A stretch of DNA of 63,031 nucleotides, taken from NCBI GenBank assembly GCA_000231825.2, contig JH720302.1, positions 241,090 through 304,120 of the forward strand. Reading direction: 5' to 3'. Of this stretch, positions 48,110-61,568 are shown piece after piece. How positions within the stretch are numbered: the first letter of the stretch is position 1; every line of letters starts with the position of its first letter. A model generated the notes under the pieces. It made no database searches. It saw nothing but the letters and a program-made list of their open reading frames with translations, and was not told the DNA's origin. Position numbers and translations under genes: made by a program. The DNA comes from Tetrahymena elliotti 4EA. Lineage: Eukaryota; Ciliophora; Oligohymenophorea; Hymenostomatida; Tetrahymenidae.

Positions 48110-51100
48110 TCACAATAAACATGAAAGGAAAATTGTTTAAAGTACTGTTTAATTTTTATTTACAATATATTTATGATTTTTATTAAATACAATTTTGGCA
48201 GTAGGTTCTTCGTCTTGTTCAGTGATGCAGTACTCCATTAGACTCACTTCTTGGATTGATTTTTTCTCATTTTTGTTTTACATATTCTATTTATTCTGTT
48301 GCTACTATTGGTGATGTTTTTGCAGGACTTACAGTTTATTATGGCTTTATGGTGATAACATTTTCATTTGATTGAAGTTGGCAGCACTATTATGATTGTT
48401 ACCAAAATTATAGTCAAATTCTTTTGAAAATTCACTTTTCATGCTGCTAAGCTCACTCATTCCATGCTTCTGGTACTCAATTTCATTTTTAGATTATTAA
48501 ATATTTTACATTTACTTTAGAGAAGGATTAGATTGTTCTTTAATTTAGTTTTATATTATATTTTCTTCTCTAAAGGCTCTACCTTCTTAAATTTATCTTT
48601 CTTCTTCTTCCTAATCAAAGCTTAGATCATTGAATTTTTCTAAACCATGCTGCTTCATTTTGATCTCTTAATGCTTGTGATTAAGACTAAAGAAGTGTTT
48701 TATGAATTTTTCACATATCTCTTTTTCTGTAAATGTCCTTATTTCTTTAGAATTTATTGTAAAATTTTCTTTCTTCATTATCTGTGCTTGCTTAAGAAAA
48801 TGCAAGTTTTCAGCCAAAAAGTTTGGGAAAGTCAGTGTCAAGAGTGCTTCTTCTGAATCTTTAAAATAAAGTTAATTCATAAATCAAATGATTAAAAAGA
48901 AAATAAATGATGGTATTAAAGAAAATAATAAGGAGAAAATAAGTGAAAAGATTAAAAAGGAAATAAGAATTCTACCAAGTCTGTTAGTAATTTTTTCATT
49001 TGGTTCTGTGATAGTATAGGGTTGTTGAGGTTAGAAATTTTTAGTAATATTAGGTTATTATTATTATTACATATTAAAAGATTTTTTATTGTTTATAAGT
49101 AAATTATTATTGATTTTCTATGATCCTTCAGTATTAATTATATTTACATTCTTTTTTTTATCTTATAAGTCTTCGGTTTATTTGAGAAGGGCTTTCAATG
49201 GCTATTTGGGATCTTCTTTCTTTTAGCCTTAATCAATTTCTTTTTCTTCTTCTTTTTTATCTACTTGGTGATTAAAAACATTATAATAGTCATCTTAATC
49301 ATCTATGTCATTCAAGCCTTTGCCTAAACCGTAGTCATCAAAATTATTTTTTTATTTAGTTTATTATTAGTATTTATATAAAGCTGCTTATTAACTAAGT
49401 ATTGAGTGTTTATTTACATTTTCTTCTGTTTAAAATCTTATTTTCTCTCCTATTTTCATGAACAATTTATTAATTTATTCAGTCATATTTTAATATAAAT
49501 TTTAATTTACCATTTTGTATTTTTAAAATAATAGATTTGTAAAAGTTGATAGTGAAAATCCACTATTTTCGTTTGTATTCAGAATCTGAAGCAAGTATCA
49601 ATCGATCAGGCTTTTTTTCTGTTATTCGTTTAAATATTTTAGAGAAGAAACCTTCGCTTTTTTTATTTTGAGTATCAGCAGAAACCTGCTTATTTGTATT
49701 ATTATTGTTATTGCTTTAAGTGTTGCTTATTTTCTTTTCATATTCTGCATTTATGTCCACATGTTGAGTGTTAAATGCTACAATACTTCCTTCTTCTTTA
49801 TCTGCATCATTTTCAGCTAAATAGTTGTTTCCTTTATTTTCTTCAATTCTAGCAAGTTATCCTAATTTGTATCCTTTTTCTGCTTGCTAAGAAGTAGTAT
49901 CGTTGTCTTATATTTTTTCTAAAGCAAAAGAATATGGATTTGATTAGGCATAAGGTAGGTTCTGATCTACTATTAAATTATACTACTGTAGATCTAGTGT
50001 ATCCTTACTCTTTAAATTGTAAATCATAAACTTCCCTTTATTTATCAAATATTTGAGATTTAATGAAGATAATTATGTTTATAAATTTACCTTGTCTGAT
50101 GCTGAGATACTATCTCTTGAAAGCGTAGTTTTTTAAATTGGAGTGGAAAACATTGATGCAATTACGCTTACAAATAGCTACATCAATGATTCCAGTGTAT
50201 TCTAGATCTACATTTTCTATGTATTTATAGAGATCGTTTTACTTAAGTACATCTAAGTTATTTTTTTTATTGTTGAGTATTGTGATAACAGAAATCACTT
50301 CCATACTTTCCTCTGAACGAATCAAATAAGTTTTCTTTTCTTTTGTATCAACAACAAAGAAAGTTTTCTTTTCCTATTCGCTATTATCATTAATCACATT
50401 CTCTTGAGTCTTCAAGGTTTACTTTGTTTCTAATTTCTTCTTCACCTTTGAATCTCTTGTTGAATTTTATTGTCCAGTTTCTAAAATCTCAATGAAAGAG
50501 CATTTGTAAAGCTCTATGTTTTCTAAATTTATGCTTCTCTATATTAATAGAATTAATGTTTAATCTCAAAAAATTTTAAAACAAAAACAATAGAAAAGTG
50601 TTTATTTGAGTTACTTTTAAATCAGTTGGCTTAACAGAAAATAGCATGTTAGTTGTTTGATTGATAAAGAAGAACAAATTAGACCATTTTCCAACTTTCT
50701 TTTTACTGAGACGGTAGAGCCAACCTTTGCTTTTAGGCTTATTTTACAAGAGATACTCATTTAATTCATTTTCTATTGTATTTTCTTGCTATGTATGGAT
50801 TTATTTAAGTCCATCTTTGTTATCGCTTTAATAAACTTCATAGGGTCTTTAATAATTTTTAAATAAGACTTCTTAGATTCTAGCTTAGGTAGATCCACTT
50901 TGTTGAATCATTTTGTTTTCTTACTACCTTGTCTGCTTAAGTTAATTATTTTGCTGTTAATTCTACTAGATGTTGCTATTTGTACCTGTAGATGAATTAA
51001 ATTATCCATTTGATGGAGAAAGAGAGGGGTTGTTATTTTTTTGGTTGGAGTGTTGAGAGGAATTGCTAAGGAGTCAGTTTTATTCAATTAATATTTATAA

Positions 51101-52584
51101 ATCATTAATTAAGGGTGGATTTAAACATCCTTTTAATTTTGGACTGATGATCTAAAAATACTAAATAATATTTTGCTTCTTTTTTAAGACACCAGCTTAA
51201 AGGTTGCTGTAAAAGCTAAATAACTCCATTAGTTGAATCTAATTTTAATTATTACAATTCTTTAGCAAAAAATAATGTAAAAATAGAAAGAGAAATGATT
51301 TACAAAATCGATGTCCAAATCTTTGTGCTTTTTGGAATACTTCATCAAATGCTTTAAAGTGAATGATGTGTTTTCCTCTGTTAACACTCTAAATATTTCC
51401 AAGCCTAAATTATGTAAATATAAAATTAATTTCAGTTTTTTTATTATTCAATAAAAAAAGGAGGTTGTAAGGTAGGTAGGTAGATAGAGAGAATCAACAA
51501 AAAAAGAAAAGAAAAAAGCAGTTAGTAAATTAAAAAAAATTACCTAGTCTGAAAGTTATTTCACATAGTGGAAGAAATTTTAAATTAATTTGCTTTATAT
51601 CTTAACAGACAAAAAGTCCAAAATCTAGATTAATTTAAAAAAGAAGGATTATTGATTGTTTGATTGATAAAGAGTTTTTTGATAATAATTAAATAGTTTT
51701 TAATTACTGAGAAAATCTACTTATCCAATAGAGTTTTTAGGGATTCTTTGATATAATAAGTCAGATTCACTCTATTTTATATACAATAATAATTAATTAT
51801 AATGCAAACCAATACAAATTATTCAATTAGAATTTTTTCTTTTCTCTCAATTTTCATTCAATTTTACTGCATTTCGCTTTCAACATATCAGTCCAAATGC
51901 ACAAAAACAAAAATCTTCCTTCATTTTTTCAATGAATATTCGAAATCTTGCATGTTTTTCATGATTAAAAATGATGCACTTGAGAGATTTTAAATGTATT
52001 TTCTAAATTACCTTTTGCTATGATATTCCTAGTTTTTGCAATAAATAATGAAGTTCTTTATCAGTTATGATATTATTTGACTCCGGCTTACATCCAATGA
52101 GCAAATCACGAATTACAGGTACATTGTTCAAGACTATATTTTACAAATTATGTTTAATTTCTATCATTAATTGTTATTTTCTAGTATTTTTTTAGGGAAT
52201 TTTTATAACTTTTAATTTTCTATTTGATAAAGTTTTCAATTAAAATTTATTTTCTTAAGTCCATTTTATAGATTGGTAATTCATTAATTTACTTTCTTCT
52301 TCAGGGTTTTCATCAAAGGATTGCTCAGATTATACTGAAGGAGTACTGTTATCATTCATATTCTATTGTTTCGTTTGCTTTTTTCGTACTGTCTATTCAT
52401 AGTGAAAAGCATTTGTCTATATATTCATATTGTATATTTTAAATGTGTTCATATTCGCATTCTAATTCTAGCGATCTGTTTAAGGAACACAGGAAGAAGA
52501 TGCGAAATTCTGAGATAACTCATTCTACTCCGTTTTGCTGTTCTACTGCTGATAAGCTTTTTTTTAGCTTCCTGCTTGACTCAT
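48110..52584 (-). CDS. Double PH-domain protein
   Basis: ATG 52584 (MSQAGSQKKAYQQQ) to TGA 48112-48110; multi-exon, roughly 1,000 residues. Exon 1 is Gln/Asn-rich, then has a short helical segment (NIVLNNVPVIRDLLIGCKPE). Exons between about 51.6 and 51.3 kb are clear but their phases were not settled. From 51.05 kb a Ser/Asn/Gln linker leads to a PH domain: KSKGWLYRLSKKKVGKWSNL, FFFINQTTNMLFSV, and on the next exon KTFFVVDTKEKKTYLIRSEE with its C-terminal helix. A second PH-like module ends at about 49.5 kb with DRLILASDSEYKRKQWIFTI, which carries the conserved helix Trp. The C-terminal third is charged and Gln-rich with a possible coiled coil. PH domains bind phosphoinositides or proteins, so membrane recruitment is likely; no catalytic domain was seen. 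Confidence 0.72.
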
Positions 52585-55310
52585 ATAAACCTTAAAGCAG
52601 TGTGTTCCGTTTTTAGTTCTTTCGTTCTTGTTCGTTCTTTTGTTTATTTATTTGTTAGTTGATTTTTTGATGTATTTTCTTTCACTTAATATTTTGTTAT
52701 ATATTCCAAAGGCTTTTATATTAATTAATTTGCTACTAGCTTGACTGGCTTGGCTGGCTAATTAAATGCTTGATGCAAACAGAATTTAATTAATTATATA
52801 TTTTCACTAAATATATATTATACAATAAACTTGCCATCACTTATTCATATATCACTTTCTTTCCTTAAAAAGAGTATTGCATTTATTTAGTTTATTACAA
52901 AATTTCAAATACATTCATTTCCAATCGCTTTATCTCTCCTTATTTTTTATCTCTGCCTGTCCGTCTGTCAATTGCATTCCTTTTTTGTGATTATTTTTAT
53001 AATTTATATTACCTTCAGACTCTTTTATATTTTATTTTATCAAAAGAATTTTTAATGTAAATTTTTTTACTGCTTCTTTTGATTTAAACCGCTAAATTTG
53101 ATTAAAATAACTGCCATCATTTTTAAGTTTTTTAAAAATCTATTAAGAATTTAAAAATAGTTAATACATTTAAAATTACCTTTATTAAATATTTATAATT
53201 AAATTTGGAATCTTTCTTGCATGAAGGATAAAAATAAATTTAGATCGACTAGTAAAATCTTTCATAACCAGCCAGCCTAATCATTACAATAAATTAACAT
53301 CTAATCTACCAATATATTTCATCACAATTATTCAAACAAATTCTTAATATAAATAAAAACCAAATATTAATCAAATAATAAAATTTATCAAATCTAACTT
53401 CAATTTTCTAAAGACAAAATAGCATACAATAACACAATAAATCAATAATTTTTTTATTTTGTAAGATTTTATTTAAAAACTGTTTATTACAATTGACTTT
53501 TTGGTAGACTATTCCAATAAATTAAATCGCGTGCTTCAAAAATAATAAATTAGATATGACTTGCTTTTCAAAAAATTGTTAGAGAAACATACCCTCCAAA
53601 ATAATAAAATGAATTTTGATAATTACTAAAAAATAGCATCAAAAACAAAAAATCATGGTAATAAAAGTTTAAATAAATAGACAAAGACTCCTTTTATCAA
53701 GAGCATTTTATCATAAAAATTAAAACATCTTAACTTAATTGAATTGAGTTGGTTATTGAAAGCCATATTAGTTTTTATTAAATGGTTGAATATTATGGAG
53801 ATTTGAAAAAATTTATTTTAATATATTTATTTCTTTTTCATTTCTAATTATTTTTAATGATTAATTTTAATGAGCAATTTTTTCTCTAAAATTAATTTAT
53901 TTCTTTTAAAATTAATATTAATTATTGTTAAAATGAATGATGATATTGTTGGTCCTCATAATTTAAGGTAAAGTATACCAAAATTTAGAATTTATTTAAT
54001 TTATGGGCAATTATTTTTGATAAAATTATTGTTATTTTAAAGAAAAGTTTGGATTTTTCGTTAATCAGAATTTAGATTAGATAGAAAGAATTAAAAACCT
54101 CAATTAAAAATATCAATCATCATTCTTTATTTGATAAAAATTAACTCATAAAAACCCTGTTAATTATATTTTTTAATATTTTATTCATTAATAAAATTCA
54201 ATAAAGCTTATTAAAGAAAGTAACATTTTTCATAGCCAAATCTGAAAATCACAAAAGCTCAGTATTCCATTGACCCTTTCAATTACTTTGATGGATGAAT
54301 GCTTATTCTTCTTCTTTTAAAATACACTGAAGAAATTTTCTCATAAAACGATTCATGCAGGAATTCTTATGGCTTTAATCAATTTCTTTGATGAGTTAAC
54401 ATATGTTTTATAAAAAATGTTTCCATTTTATTTAAATTTATCTTCGTAAAAAATTCATAACTATGAAGATATTAGAAATAATATTTGGTATTCATTAATT
54501 ATCTTTTTAGTATTTTTAAACCTATTATATTATATTAACCACCATTAGTACATTTATTTGTCAAAAATAATTTAGATAAAAATCACTTTGTTACTAAAAA
54601 AATGACATAAATGTCATATTGATTAATCTAGAATGATGAGTTTTAAAATAATAATTAATGAAATGATGAGTTTTAAAATAATAATAAATGAAATGATGAG
54701 TTTTAAAATAATAATTAATGAAATGATTATTTTTCTCTGATTGAACTTTTAGAAAACCATCTGTTTTTATTTTTTTAAATATTTTATTGAAAAGTTTTAG
54801 ATTTTTTAGGAATAAAAGAAATCTATAAACAAATCATGAATTAAGAAAATATATGATTTCTTTTTTTAAGAAAAGTTAAAAATTAACTTAAAAAATAGTA
54901 AATTTAAAATGATTTTGAAATAAGAATGAATATTTATCTATTATTTAAATTTTGTTGAAAATTTATAATTTTTAATTATCGTTTTTAAAATGAGTATTAT
55001 GATAACATTTGTAAGTGATTTACTTGATCATAAACTTATTTTTAATTGTTTTTGACAATTTTGCAATGATTGATTTTTTGCTTTGCAAATCTCTTTTGAT
55101 TTAATTTAGAGTCAAACAAAAAAAGATATTTTGCACTAACATACAATCAAAACAAGCAATTGAATTAATTAATTAAATAATTAACACTTATCTTTAAATT
55201 ACACTAACTAGCTTTTAATATTAAACAGGAAACTTAGGAAAATATTTTAGGCAAAGATCGGATATACAATAAGCTATCAATATTATAGGATTAATTTAGT
55301 ATTTTGTAGT
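52585..55310. other. Intergenic between divergent genes, no gene seen
   Basis: Long AT-rich spacer between the PH gene (minus) and the Sec7 gene (plus), so it should hold both promoters. It contains the 30-bp tandem repeat at 54.63 kb and a 7-bp inverted pair (ATGACAT..ATGTCAT) at about 54,602-54,617. No coding pattern or RNA gene was recognised. Confidence 0.5.
54631..54720 (+). repeat. Three perfect-register 30-bp tandem repeats
   Basis: Units at 54631-54660, 54661-54690 and 54691-54720 have the form AAATGATGAGTTTTAAAATA followed by ATAATTAATG. The copies differ by only one or two bases, so the expansion is recent. Intergenic. Confidence 0.95.
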
Positions 55311-58300
55311 ATGAGTACCAACATAGAACAAGAGTTGCTATAGACATTTTTGAAGATTCGAGAATACAAAAAGCAAACGAGCTATTATATTTCACTTTCT
55401 TTTGAGAGATTATATTAGATTGTAGTATTCTAAAGAGATTAGTATACCATCAAAGATATCATTATTAAGATGTTTGAATTTGAGGAAAACAATGAATTTA
55501 TTCATATAGCTCTCATTTCTTGTGTTAATAAGATATTCAAATGTAATACAAATTAAAAAAATTAGCATCAAATAATAGTGAATATAAATATATTTGTTTA
55601 GATACAATATTTGATTTAGAACACCTTTAAGAAGGAGAATAAACATGGATAAGTTCAGAAGCAATAGTTGAAATCCTTTGTAAATTAGCAAATGTAGTAA
55701 TTAATGAATCAACATTAGACATTTACATATCTAAAAAGCTTAATGTAAACAACAAATTTGTTATTTTTCGAATTAGAGTTTGCATTTGTTTCCATCAGAA
55801 ATAGATTCAATAGTGTTTTAGATAAGAATAAACAAAATTATATAAAATAGCAATTTTATTTGATATGCTAAAAATATATTTTATTCATAAAATAGCTTCT
55901 TAAAACCATATTAGAATTACCGTTAGAGTACATTTCAAATGATGTTTTTGAAGTAGTTTGGAATCTTCTTCAAGTTTGTGAATAAATCCCAAGCATTGAG
56001 ATCAAAGAATAATCAAGGGACACAATATTTTTTACAGTAGTTTCTTATATTAAAAGAGTTTTAGCAAATCACAACGATGATATCCAAAGTAAGTGAATTT
56101 ATTCTTTTTTAGCAAATTTAAATTTCTTTTTTACTTAAAACTTAGGAATAGATTACATTTTATAGATTTTAAGTAGTAAAATTAACAAGTTCTATGAAAG
56201 CTATTACAATACACCTTAAGGAAGAACCTCAGATAGCATAAAAGCTATTGAATAGCCTTTATAATTGCTTATATTTGCTATTTAATTGCTTAAAAAAAGT
56301 GATTTATTGAATAACCATCTGCAATTCATATAAAGAGATTTCCTATTTACTCTGTCAAAGGTAAAAATCAATTTAAAAAATAAGCAATAGACTTAATTAC
56401 CATTTGAAATATTTAAACAAAAAAAACTAAGATTAGAGATACTCAAAAAATAGATTAAAATTCATCAATTATATTACTGAATATATAAATTTAAAAAGAT
56501 CAAGAGAATAATCATTTTTTTAAAAAGGCCAATACTATTTATCAAAAAGCACAATAAAATTTATGAAAAAGGACAATAATGTTTTATCAAAAAGGAGAAA
56601 ATATTTTATCAAAAAAAAACAAAACAATAATATTATTGAAAATGTATCAAAAAATGGAATATTTAAAGGAAATATACATTCATGAAATAATGAAATTAGA
56701 GAAAGTTGATTTTAAAAAATAAATAAAATTTTTAAGATGAACAAATGTTTTAAATATTTTATTTAAATTAATAAAAAGTTATCAAGACTTGAGAGTGTTG
56801 GTATTTACTCTAAGATTCTATAGGCTTTTGAAATAATTTTTGAGTGTTATAAAAGTGGAAGAATTTTAGATACAATTTAAACTAGATTCCTTTTTGGATA
56901 AATTATTTATCTGAAACTTAAACATTGTTTGAAGAAGAAGGAGGAGAAAGAAATTTCATCAGAATTTTTATGTTTGATGAATTTTTTGAAGGGATTCCTT
57001 TCAGATAGGGAGAATTTGATTTATATATACTAAAAGAATGACTTTATGATATAAAATTAACCTTTACTTAATGAAATAATCTCAATAATTATTGAATTAT
57101 CTAAAGAAAAATATGATAAAGATGATTTTAAATATATAACAGCTTACTCTAGTGATCTTTTAATGGGATTACTCACTTATCAAAAATAAAGTAAAAATAC
57201 AGATGACTAGAAAGTGCATAACTTATATTCACTTTACTAGTAAAATAAACTCAAATGGTTAGAGCTCTTCACTATTTTCAATGAAAATCCCAAAAATTTT
57301 TTGAAAAAAATAGCCAGCTTTAAGCAAGTGCAAGACTTCAAAAACTTAGATGAAGAATCAATCAAACAAATAGCAAGATTTTTAAGAGTTTTTAGTGATA
57401 TCAATCAAAAAAATATGATTGAAATTTTAGGAGGAACAGAAAAATTCCATAATAAATGCTTAATTGAATATTTAAAGTTGTTTAACTTTAGTCAAATATC
57501 TATCCTCGAAGCAACGAGAGTTGTTTTCTCTACTTTCTTAATGACAGGAGGTAATTTTAATTAGAATTTAAACAAATTGATTAATTTATTGAAAGAATTA
57601 AAATAAATAAATTTATTTAAAGAAACTTAATAGGTTTTGAGAGTCTTAGAAGCATACTCTAATATGTATTTTGAGAATAATAATGTAAGTTAAATTAATT
57701 TTTAAATCTTAGTTAATATTGTATTTTTTGTATATTAGCATATGTTTTAATCAAGTGATTCAATTTACTTGTATATTAGTGCTATGATGATGCTTCATTC
57801 TGACCTTCATAATGAGAATAATTAAAACAAAATGTAGTTAGAGTCCTTCATTAACTAAGTTAGGGGATGCAACTTCTAACAAGGATAGAGCAGTGGAATT
57901 GATTTACCAAAAGAATTTGTCACTGAATGCTATCAAAATATCTAAAAAGAAGAAATTAGAGAATGTAGAAATTTCCATACTTCATAATACACCACTAAAA
58001 TCATTTGGAATTATCTTGAATCAGACTAAGAATTTAATAATGACACAAATAAACTCTCTTTCATTGAGTCAGAGCTTTTAGAAATTGATAATGATGCAGA
58101 AATGAAATAATAAGTTTCTGAAAAGGCAATTTTTGATCTTATTTTATAAAACATCATTTCGAATATTGATTCAATTATCATCAAATTCTTTGAGCTAGAT
58201 GAAGAAAGCGTCTCTTAATTTATTGAATCACTCATAACTCTGTGTGTTCAGAATGATAAAACTGATTAAATTGAACTTATTTTTTCTGTAATTTTTTTTA

Positions 58301-60838
58301 AATCAAAAAACATTTATTTCAAAATTAATAATTTGAAAATAGAATTTCTATACAAATGCAAAAGTAGAAAATATTTCTGAATAGGATGAAAAGTCTATTT
58401 AATATTTATACTGCTGCTTTTTACTCTTAAAAAAAGCTTTCGCTCTCATTAAAGTTTAGAGACCTTAGGCTATAAAATTGCTCACTAAAACAACCAAAAT
58501 TAGATCTAGCTTAATAAGAGATTCTCTTGCTTAAAAATGCAATAACTTAATGAAGAAAATAAGAGAGTCTAATGATTTTTACAACTAGAATAAGCATAAC
58601 AGTCGCTCAATTTTAGACATATTTTCTAACTTCTTAGTTTAAGAAGAGCAATCTGATGATGAATAAGAAGAAAAAAGTATTGTCTCTTTGCAACAAAGAG
58701 TTCCATATGAAATTTCCTCTATTTACAATAAGAGATTCAAAAATGATAAATTAACTTCTGAAATATTAGCCCAAACTCTGTAATTCATTAATTTATTCAA
58801 TTCTTTATTTATTTAAATACCATGAGCCCTCTATAATTTCATTTCAAAAAATTCTTAATAACATAAAAGCAACTACTAGTTTATTATTTCAACTTCCCTA
58901 AAAAATTTTTAATTGAAATGAGGTTAATTTGAAAGAATATAGGGTATAGAAAATAAATAATTGTTTTACATCACTTTAAGAGAAAAAATTATTATTAAAA
59001 TTTAATACTTTATTTGCTAACAAATGAAGAAAAATAAATTAATTTTAAAAATGTGTAGGTTGTTGGACGATAAAGAATATGAAGATTTGATAAACAGCAT
59101 TTTAAGTGAATTTAATGGTTATAGCATTTAATAGTTTTCTCAAAAGACTCACACATTTGCTCATTTGATAGATATTTGCATCTAAATTATGAAGAAGAAT
59201 TAAGATAGAGTGGAAAAAGTTTGGGAAAAAATTTGCATTTTATTAAAGCTTGGCTTCAGTCGTGAAAAAGTTGACAAAAAAGATCCTCTTCTTTTCCAAA
59301 TAGACAATGAAAATTTGAAATCTTTGATATTCACTTTGAATGAAATGTCAATTTTAAAAAAGAAAAAGAAAACTTTTTTACATAGTTTTAGCAAATTTTG
59401 TTTACTTGAGCTCTGTATGAACCACATGCATTTATGTGATAAATTTAATTCTTATGATGACTGCTTATAAGAAGGTTTGAACTACCTTGATAATTGCTCA
59501 TTACAATTGTTGGAAGAGTTCAATGTTTAGTTAAATACTTACATTGCCTCAAACTAATTATTTGAATGGTTAATATTTTTTTTTACTTTTTATTTAAAAT
59601 ATTTATGAAATATATAATTATAGTCACAAAGGATCTTATTTGCAGGCATTAAAAATGTTTGATAAAATACAAGAAGTTTTAAATGAAAAAACTTTAGAAA
59701 AGCAAGAAGTTATTGCTAATTGTTTAACTCTCAAAGACTCTATAGGAAACTTTGCAAATCAATTAAATAACATAACTGATGATGAAGAATATGTTTAAGT
59801 TTTAATTCAAACTATGAAGCTCTTTGAAAATTATCTTAAATCTAAGATTTTTAAGGTTCTCGATGCTGAAAATTATGCATTAAATCTTTTACAAGGACTA
59901 ATCATATCAGAAGGTGCTAGATCAAACTAAATTAAGGCCTTTGATAGTAAAAATAATTTATATTTTTGTTGCTTTTCATAAAAGTCTTTGGTTTAAATTA
60001 ATAGGAGAACTTAATGCAACATTATTGTAAGCTCTTTTAAGCCTTATATTATGTGTAAAAGACTGGAGTCAAGCAACTGTAGAATAAATCATTAATGTTA
60101 TTTAAAGAACAATTCTACAAATCAGATATAAGTATGTTAGTGATGAACTTTTCAAGCAAATATATGATTGTGTAAGTTATCTATTTAATTTTAAATATAA
60201 ATTATTTCTTTAATATTAATTATTTATTTAAAATTTAGATAAGGTTATGTTAGAATAAGATTTTATTGTTCAAAAATGATAAATTCTTGAAGGATTACAT
60301 AAATATTTTGTCAAGCCTATTTTTGAACTGGATAAATAAAGAAAGATTCAATGAAGTATTTTTGAATCCCTTTATTGTTAACTTAGCTGAATTCCACAAA
60401 TTTTCAGCAGAAAACTAGCTTAACCAAATATGCGCAATAATAAAAACCACAATTACAGAAATATTTACCCACTTAAGCAATGAAGGTATCTTAAAATGTA
60501 AGTTATATTTTATTTTTGCTATTAAATTCATTTGTTTATTGTTTTTAGTTAATTATTTAATTTTTCTGTTTTATTTTAATTAGAGGATAGCTAATCAGTA
60601 TAAAAATGCAACTAAATTTGCCAAAAATATCACATACAAATAAGTTTCCATTAAATTTTTAACATCCCTTATAGTCCTTATATATGAAGAAATACGTGAA
60701 CGAGCTCAAAATCCTAAAAGTAAAACAGCCCTCAACATTTTCTCGACAAATTAGCTAATAACTATATTAATGTATGTAGCCGAAAAGGCAGTACCCTAGG
60801 GTACTATATATATATATATAACTAAGAAATTTTAATGA
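55311..60838 (+). CDS. Large Sec7-domain ArfGEF-type protein (BIG/GBF class)
   Basis: A multi-exon helical protein of well over 1,200 residues; ATG 55311, TGA 60836-60838. The N-terminal part (55.3-57.0 kb) resembles the DCB-HUS scaffold (LEHLQEGEQTWISSEAIVEI; LLKTILELPLEYISNDVFEV; YSKILQAFEIIFECYKSGRI). Its intron borders before 56.8 kb are only partly settled and some candidates are very short. The Sec7 domain (57.2-57.9 kb) has FNENPKNFLKKI, IARFLRVFSDINQKNMIEIL and, after an intron at 57,686-57,738, SIYLYISAMMMLHSDLHNEN plus FINQVRGCN (motif 2). The loop that normally carries the catalytic Glu (F-R-L-P-G-E) reads FLMTGGNF, and ~25 extra residues precede the next helix. Downstream helical exons resemble the HDS region of large ArfGEFs (ICIQIMKKNQDRVEKVWEKI). 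Such proteins activate Arf GTPases in Golgi/endosome traffic; catalysis here is doubtful. Confidence 0.8.
60791..60820. other. 14-bp palindrome plus (TA)n tract
   Basis: GTACCCTAGGGTAC at 60791-60804 is a perfect 14-bp palindrome, followed at once by a (TA)n run to about 60820. Both lie inside the last codons of the Sec7 gene as modelled. The (TA)n could slip and change the frame, which matters for where that protein ends. Confidence 0.75.
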
Positions 60839-60866
60839 TAATAGTGAAACATATTAGATAAAACAA

Positions 60867-61568
60867 ATGGCTCCTTATCTATTTAAGCAATTTAATTAAT
60901 CTCATTTAAATAAAATTTTAGATAATTTACCTACATTTGATATTATTAAAAAATCAACTAAAATTTCTATTTTAAAAGATTTTGAAATGAAATAAGGATA
61001 ATTTCGAGATGGAGATAAAAGAATCTAAATTTTAAAAAATATTGATTTTACTCAAGAATTTTATATTAATGAATCTTAATACTAGGGTTTTCATAAAGGT
61101 AGTGGAACTCATTGTATATCTAGTAAGATACTTGATAAATAATAAAAATATATTTTTAGAATATAATTAAAATGTATTGATAAGTCGAAAAATATTTTTA
61201 GTTTGGGTTTAATGCAATAATCAAAATAAAATTCTGAATACGGATATAAAGAAAATCTTTCATGTGATCTATGGTACGATAATGGTACAATTATACATCA
61301 AATAGGTGATGGAATAGATAAATATCTAAAAGGAGATAAATTGAATAAAAAACAAGACAATTTTATGGTAGAAATTCGTATTTGGTTAGGAGGAAAAATA
61401 CTACAAATATTAGATTATCCAGATTATTCAGTTCAAATAGAATTAAAAGATTAAAACAAATAAAAATTAATTTAATTGGAAGATCTTTGCTTACAGTTTT
61501 ATTTAGAAAATAAATTAAGCAAATATATTTTAAAAGAAGCTTATATTGTAGAAGAGTTTATAGATTGA
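60867..61568 (+). CDS. SPRY-like domain protein
   Basis: Single-exon frame of 233 residues from ATG 60867 to TGA 61566-61568. After a Lys-rich N-terminal ~65 residues the chain is mostly beta: GFHKGSGTHCISSKILDK, KYIFRIQLKCIDKSKNIFSL, GLMQQ.., YGYKENLSCDLWYDNGTIIH, IGDGIDKYLKGDKL and VEIRIWLGGKILQIL. This order (strand with 'iGl', 'Ygy....g', 'gd.i.v..D...g.i') fits a SPRY/B30.2 protein-binding fold, though the usual Trp residues are weak. The frame stays open upstream of the ATG and the Sec7 stop is only 28 bp away, so it could instead be a 3' exon of that gene. Codons are even more A/T-biased than in the neighbours. Confidence 0.6.

Noticed and set aside
55540..55565. A 23-nt intron candidate in the Sec7 gene.
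   Set aside because: All well-supported introns in the window are about 50 nt or longer; a 44-nt alternative with a weaker donor is equally in phase, so the tiny intron is not claimed.
56850..57045. An alternative plus frame (YLSETQTLFEEEGGERNF) in the Sec7 gene.
   Set aside because: A second frame over the same bases (KSGRILDTIQTRFLFGQ) runs without a break into the Sec7 domain and fits the HUS pattern, so the first is a shadow.
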